Below, piece after piece: positions 8,447-10,952 of a stretch of 10,952 nt of DNA. The translations under genes and the position numbers were made by a program. The notes under the pieces were generated by a model. That model was not told the origin of the DNA, made no database searches, and worked only from the letters and a program-made list of their open reading frames with translations. This DNA is from an uncultured Sphingopyxis sp. (lineage in GTDB: Bacteria; Pseudomonadota; Alphaproteobacteria; Sphingomonadales; Sphingomonadaceae). Location of the stretch: assembly GCA_937957805.1 (NCBI GenBank), contig CALFXW010000219.1, positions 1 through 10,952 on the forward strand. The letters are read 5' to 3'. Each line of letters begins with the position of its first letter. Position 1 is the first letter of the stretch.

Positions 8447-9135
8447 GCGGCGCTCGACGCGCGCCGCCGCGCCAGCGTCTGGCGCAACATCGCCAGCGCC
8501 TCTCCCGACGCATCGGGGCGTTGCAGCATCATATTGCCGCCATGCACCCGGCGATAAAGGATGAGCGCGTCGCAATCGGTCATCACCGCGCCTGCGTCTG
8601 CCGCGCGCGCGACCCATTCGATAACCTCCCCGCTCGGCAATTTTGGGTCAAAGCCGCCGATGCGGTCAAATATGGCACGACGCACGAGCATCGTCCCTGC
8701 CAATCGCCCGGCCATGTCGGGGCCGATGCCGGGCGCACCTTCACCCACCAAGTGGCGGCATTGGCGCACAATGCCAAAGACAATGTCCGCGCCAGTCGCT
8801 GCCATATGGTCGAGCCTTACGGCCACACTGTCCAATGGCCAGCCATCATCCGCATCCAGAAAGCCAATGATGTCGCCGCTACTCGCCGCAAGGCCGCGAT
8901 TGCGCGCCGCGCCCGCCCCTTGGCGCGACTGACGGATGATTTGAACGGGGGGGGCATAGGCGGCACATACATCGGCACATACATCGGCGAAGACATCGGC
9001 GCTCCCGTCACTCGATCCATCATCGACGAGGATGATTTCATCCACCACACGGCTTTGGTGCAGCACCGATGTTATCGCATCGGCGATGAAGGCTGCACCA
9101 TTATGGCATGGCAGGATGATGCTGACCCGCTCCAT
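8443..9135 (-). CDS. Family 2 glycosyltransferase
   Basis: Stand-alone GT2 (GT-A fold) enzyme, 230 residues. Motifs in order: VSIILPCHNG (4-13), ILVDDGSSDG (35-44), 'GAGAARNRGLA' (73-83), DxD-like FLDADDG (92-98), then 'GEVIEW' (169-174) at the position of the ED-type catalytic motif, and RRVHGGNM (195-202). It lacks membrane helices, so it probably works at the cytoplasmic side or in a complex. Its ending parallels the GT2 domain of the fusion protein two genes downstream, which suggests they are paralogues. It contains a three-copy 12-bp repeat (residues 47-58) and a C8 homopolymer at codons 61-63, both described separately. The ATG is 8 bases beyond the PqqD-like stop and has AGGG 6 bases upstream (9142-9145). 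The 3' end overlaps the nucleotidyltransferase start. Acceptor and donor are not evident. Confidence 0.88.
   Translation of the reverse strand: MERVSIILPCHNGAAFIADAITSVLHQSRVVDEIILVDDGSSDGSADVFADVCADVCAAYAPPVQIIRQSRQGAGAARNRGLAASSGDIIGFLDADDGWPLDSVAVRLDHMAATGADIVFGIVRQCRHLVGEGAPGIGPDMAGRLAGTMLVRRAIFDRIGGFDPKLPSGEVIEWVARAADAGAVMTDCDALILYRRVHGGNMMLQRPDASGEALAMLRQTLARRRASSAA
8947..8954 (-). repeat. C8 homopolymer in GT2 codons 61-63
   Basis: Eight consecutive G on the + strand, read as GCC CCC CCC in the - strand glycosyltransferase. One base gained or lost would shift the frame at about codon 62 and remove the DxD motif. Eight bases is only moderately long for slipped-strand variation. Confidence 0.9.
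8962..8997 (-). repeat. 12-bp tandem repeat in GT2 gene (3 copies)
   Basis: Three head-to-tail 12-base units encode DVFA-DVCA-DVCA (residues 47-58). The two downstream copies (8962-8985) are identical and the first has diverged at three bases. The repeat lies in the helix after the DDGSSDG motif and keeps frame whatever the copy number. Confidence 0.92.
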
Positions 9136-9143
9136 GGCGAACC

Positions 9144-9590
9144 CTAGGCCGCAACTTCGCTCGCGCGCGGTTGCGGCCAGCCGCCTTCGTCCACATCATG
9201 GACGGGATCGAGCAGCAGCATATCGGCAAGGTCGCTATGGATGCCAAAGATGGGCGGCGCATATGCCATGGCGGGTGCGGCATCGAGCGCCAATGCCGGG
9301 CCGGTGCCAACGCGCACCAGATCCTGCGCCGCAAGCTCGGCCAGAAAGCTGCCAAGGCTGGCCTCTGCCTGCCCCGCGTCAATGCCCGTCGCCGCCACCA
9401 ATCGCGCGGCCATGGCATCGAACGACCAGCCAGCCTCCACCGCTTGCCAGATCAGAGCGCCTGTGCCGCGCGTGTCAAAATAATGGCCATTGCCATGGTG
9501 CATGATGATCGCTTCACCGTCGATGGTTTCGCTCACCACCAATGGTGCGTTGGGCCAAATGGCCGCCGCCCGCTGCCAGTCAATCTGCAC
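9144..9590 (-). CDS. PqqD-like protein with C-terminal tail
   Basis: First gene of the - strand operon, 148 residues. Residues about 10-95 form a PqqD-like winged-helix domain: 'NAPLVVSETIDGEAIIMHHG' is the beta-hairpin region, then 'YFDTRGTGALIWQAVEAG' and the 'FLAELAAQDLV' helix. PqqD-type domains commonly bind leader peptides of ribosomally made, modified peptides. About 50 further residues follow, ending in an acidic stretch 'LLLDPVHDVDEGGWP' (about 125-139) that PQQ-cluster PqqD lacks. Start: GTG 9590-9588 has GGGGGA about 6 bases upstream (9598-9603). A TTG at 9605 would add five residues but has no ribosome site and sits against a hairpin (9609-9634). A TGA in frame at 9617-9615 closes the frame upstream. 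There is no PQQ biosynthesis gene nearby, so a role in PQQ synthesis is unlikely. Confidence 0.8.
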   Translation of the reverse strand: MQIDWQRAAAIWPNAPLVVSETIDGEAIIMHHGNGHYFDTRGTGALIWQAVEAGWSFDAMAARLVAATGIDAGQAEASLGSFLAELAAQDLVRVGTGPALALDAAPAMAYAPPIFGIHSDLADMLLLDPVHDVDEGGWPQPRASEVAA

Positions 9591-9636
9591 GCAATATTCC
9601 CCCAAAATCGCCCATCACCCATGGGTCGATGGCGCA

Positions 9637-9667
9637 AATATCAGCGCATATCTTTGTGCAAAGTCAA
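9637..9667 (-). promoter_or_regulatory. Candidate sigma-70-type promoter for the PqqD/GT2 operon
   Basis: On the - strand, TTGACT (9667-9662) is a good -35 match. GATATT (9642-9637) is a moderate -10 match with a 19-base spacer, slightly long. Transcription would begin near 9630, giving a leader of roughly 40 bases to the GTG start. A perfect 5+5 inverted repeat CTTTG-TG-CAAAG (9652-9663) overlaps the -35 edge and spacer and could be an operator. This is visual matching only. Confidence 0.4.
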
Positions 9668-9711
9668 TCGCAGAAACCATCCTGCCGCCGCATACGCCCG
9701 CAACGAACCGG

Positions 9712-9841
9712 CCGCCGGTGCCGTGAAATATTATTACGCGCGCCTTGCACAATCGCGCGTCTGGGCGCATGGGAATCGCCGATTCCCTAGGGGTCTGATT
9801 CGAAGTTCGCGCACCTGCGAATCTCGGCACGGCACCGGTGC
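9712..9841. repeat. Branched inverted-repeat element (closing stem plus three hairpins)
   Basis: The outer arms CCGGTGCCGTG (9715-9725) and CACGGCACCGG (9828-9838) are perfect 11-base reverse complements. Between them are three further dyads: ACGCGCG/CGCGCGT (9736-9742, 9754-9760, 11-base loop), GGGAATC/GATTCCC (9771-9777, 9781-9787, 3-base loop) and GATTCG/CGAATC (9797-9802, 9818-9823, 15-base loop). The GATTC/GAATC arms of the last two can also pair with each other, so alternative folds exist. It may be a structured RNA, an operator array or the remnant of a small inverted-repeat element; the strand is unknown and no target-site duplication is visible. Confidence 0.5.
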
Positions 9842-9850
9842 ATACCCCAG

Positions 9851-9904
9851 CCCGACCACCCGCCATCTGGTATTTTTGGGGGGGAGGTCGGGTGGGGGTG
9901 CGGG
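9851..9904 (+). other. Imperfect hairpin and G-quadruplex-prone tract
   Basis: CCCGACCACCC (9851-9861) pairs with GGGAGGTCGGG (9882-9892) at 10 of 11 positions across a 20-base loop. The 3' side lies in a G-rich run: G7 (9878-9884), GGG (9890-9892), G5 (9894-9898) and GGG (9902-9904), with loops of 5, 1 and 3 bases. This fits the usual four-run quadruplex pattern on the + strand. The hairpin and quadruplex would exclude each other. Confidence 0.5.
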
Positions 9905-9918
9905 CCGGTGCGGTCAGC

Positions 9919-9938
9919 ACCGAAACGATAGTTTCGGT
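9919..9938 (+). promoter_or_regulatory. Perfect 8+8 dyad, probable operator before mmsA
   Basis: ACCGAAAC-GATA-GTTTCGGT is perfectly symmetric with a 4-base centre and ends 24 bases before the mmsA ATG. Its core GAAAC-N4-GTTTC fits the shape of sites bound by the TetR-family regulator PsrA (S-AAAC-N2-4-GTTT-S). The sequence after it is AT-rich (TCAAATAAATATT) and may include a -10 region, so a bound repressor would block transcription. It is not a terminator: no T-run follows. Confidence 0.5.
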
Positions 9939-9962
9939 TCAAATAAATATTGCGAGGCATAG

Positions 9963-10952
9963 ATGCGACAGATTGACCATTTTATCGCTGGCACCACCCC
10001 AAAGGCGACCCGTTTCGGCGATATTTTCGATCCCAACGAAGGGCATGTGCAGGCGCAGGTTGCGCTGGGCGATAAGGATGTTCTGGACGTTGCGGTCGCG
10101 GCGGCACAGGCGGCCCAAGGCGCATGGGCGGCGACCAACCCGCAACGCCGCGCGCGCGTGCTGTTCCAGTTCAAGGCGCTGGTCGAAGCGCATATGGACG
10201 AACTCGCCCATATGCTGTCCAGCGAACATGGCAAGGTGGTCGCCGATGCCAAGGGCGACATCATGCGCGGGCTCGATGTTGTCGAATTCTGCATGGGCAT
10301 CCCCCATGCGCTCAAGGGTGAATATACGCTGGGCGCTGGGCCGGGGATCGATGTTTATTCGATGCGCCAGCCGTTGGGCATTACGGTCGGCATCACCCCG
10401 TTTAATTTCCCCGCGATGATCCCGCTGTGGATGGGCGCGGTTTCGATCGCCTGTGGCAATGCCTTCATCCTGAAGCCATCCGAACGCGACCCCAGCGTGC
10501 CGGTGCGCTTTGCCGAATTATTCATAGAGGCTGGGCTGCCCGCCGGTATTTTTCAGGTTGTCCATGGCGACAAGCAAATGGTCGATGCCATTTTGGACCA
10601 TCCGGCGATCAGCGCGGTCAGCTTTGTCGGTTCGTCCGACATCGCCCATTATGTCTATGAACGCGGCGTCGCGGCGGGCAAGCGGGTGCAGGCAATGGGC
10701 GGGGCCAAAAACCATGGCATCGTCATGCCCGATGCCGATCTGGATCAGGTGGTCGGCGACCTTGCCGGCGCGGCATTCGGCAGCGCGGGTGAACGCTGCA
10801 TGGCGATCTCGGTGGCTGTGCTGGTGGGTGACGTGGCCGACACCATCGTCTCCAAGGTGGCCGATCGCGCCAAGACCCTGAAGATCAAGAACGGCATGGA
10901 ACTGGACGCTGAGATGGGCCCCATCGTCACGGCGCAGGCCAAGGAGCGCATC
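9963..10952 (+). CDS. mmsA: Methylmalonate-semialdehyde dehydrogenase, CoA-acylating (3'-truncated)
   Basis: First 330 residues of an aldehyde dehydrogenase family protein normally about 500 long; the frame is open at the window end. It oxidises (methyl)malonate semialdehyde with NAD and CoA to propionyl-CoA or acetyl-CoA in valine, thymine and inositol breakdown. Landmarks: 'PLGITVGITPFNFPAMIPLW' (139-158), the cofactor-binding 'SFVGSSDIA' (220-228), 'MGGAKNHGIVMPDADLDQVV' (242-261), and 'GSAGERCMAIS' with catalytic Cys279. The AKNH and ERCMA contexts separate MmsA from other aldehyde dehydrogenases. The ATG has GAGG at 9954-9957, 5 bases upstream, and encodes the expected MmsA opening 'MRQIDHFIAG'. 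It is transcribed divergently from the PqqD/GT2 operon, and the dyad at 9919-9938 suggests local repression. Functionally it seems unrelated to its neighbours. Confidence 0.94.
   Translation, partial: MRQIDHFIAGTTPKATRFGDIFDPNEGHVQAQVALGDKDVLDVAVAAAQAAQGAWAATNPQRRARVLFQFKALVEAHMDELAHMLSSEHGKVVADAKGDIMRGLDVVEFCMGIPHALKGEYTLGAGPGIDVYSMRQPLGITVGITPFNFPAMIPLWMGAVSIACGNAFILKPSERDPSVPVRFAELFIEAGLPAGIFQVVHGDKQMVDAILDHPAISAVSFVGSSDIAHYVYERGVAAGKRVQAMGGAKNHGIVMPDADLDQVVGDLAGAAFGSAGERCMAISVAVLVGDVADTIVSKVADRAKTLKIKNGMELDAEMGPIVTAQAKERI

Larger units (their letters stand above)
9591..9962. other. Divergent intergenic region rich in inverted repeats
   Basis: About 370 bases between the - strand operon and mmsA, the only gene-free stretch of that size. 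It holds a candidate - strand promoter (9637-9667), a short palindrome ACCCATGGGT (9617-9626) within a larger dyad (9609-9634), a branched inverted-repeat segment (9712-9841), another hairpin and G-rich tract (9851-9904), and a perfect dyad (9919-9938). Open frames here use rare codons (AGA, AGG, ATA, GTA) unlike the neighbours, and I see no convincing gene or tRNA. Confidence 0.7.

Noticed and set aside
8446..8617. N-terminal extension of the nucleotidyltransferase frame to 8617
   Set aside because: It lies wholly within the GT2 gene, is Arg/Gly-rich without family similarity, and the ATGA overlap at 8443-8446 is the natural start.
9144..9590. pqqD of pyrroloquinoline quinone biosynthesis
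   Set aside because: Longer than typical PqqD, has an extra acidic tail, and no pqqA, B, C or E lies in the operon.
9770..9840. tRNA-like or tRNA-derived attachment site, prompted by the TTCGAATC string on the - strand
   Set aside because: No 7-bp acceptor stem, anticodon arm or correctly paired T-arm could be built on either strand.
9712..9841. Intact insertion element
   Set aside because: Imperfect terminal repeats of about 14 bases are present but there is no target-site duplication and no transposase.
9615..9920. 101-codon - strand frame directly upstream of and in frame with the PqqD-like gene, a possible precursor peptide, including a 21-codon version from ATG 9680
   Set aside because: Codon use is unlike neighbours (AGA, AGG, ATA, GTA), it crosses the inverted-repeat element and promoter candidate, and neither start has a properly spaced ribosome site. 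The 21-codon version cannot be fully excluded.

Overview
The window comes from a GC-rich, gene-dense proteobacterial chromosome, most likely an alphaproteobacterium of the Sphingomonadales. That placement rests on protein style, codon use and gene content; no marker gene is present. Almost every base is coding, and genes are packed with 4-base start/stop overlaps.

Bases 1-4777 (+ strand) hold a czcCBA-type heavy-metal efflux operon. It consists of a 5'-truncated outer-membrane TolC/CzcC-like factor, a short lipoprotein adaptor that lacks the usual alpha-helical hairpin, and a full-length HME-RND pump with the DFGxxxDGAxxxVEN motif of divalent-cation exporters. Together they would move metal ions from periplasm or cytoplasm to the outside.

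Bases 4774-9590 (- strand) hold a five-gene operon. In transcription order it encodes a PqqD-like protein with an extra C-terminal tail, a GT2 glycosyltransferase, a polymerase-beta-like nucleotidyltransferase, a fusion of an HPr-kinase-like domain to a second GT2 domain, and a uronate-dehydrogenase-like NAD-dependent sugar epimerase/dehydratase. Both ends of the operon are visible: its last stop codon overlaps the stop of the convergent RND gene, and its start faces a divergent gene. PqqD-like proteins usually bind a peptide substrate, while the other four genes look like sugar, phosphate or nucleotide chemistry. I read this as an uncharacterised peptide or glycan modification system with no obvious separate precursor peptide. 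It is the most interesting part of the window.

Bases 9591-9962 are the only sizeable gene-free stretch. They carry a plausible promoter for the - strand operon, a dense series of inverted repeats that could fold as a closing stem around three hairpins (9712-9841), a G-rich tract, and a perfect 8+8 dyad just before the next gene that looks like an operator.

Bases 9963-10952 (+ strand) are the first two thirds of mmsA, a CoA-acylating methylmalonate-semialdehyde dehydrogenase of valine/inositol catabolism, cut by the window end.
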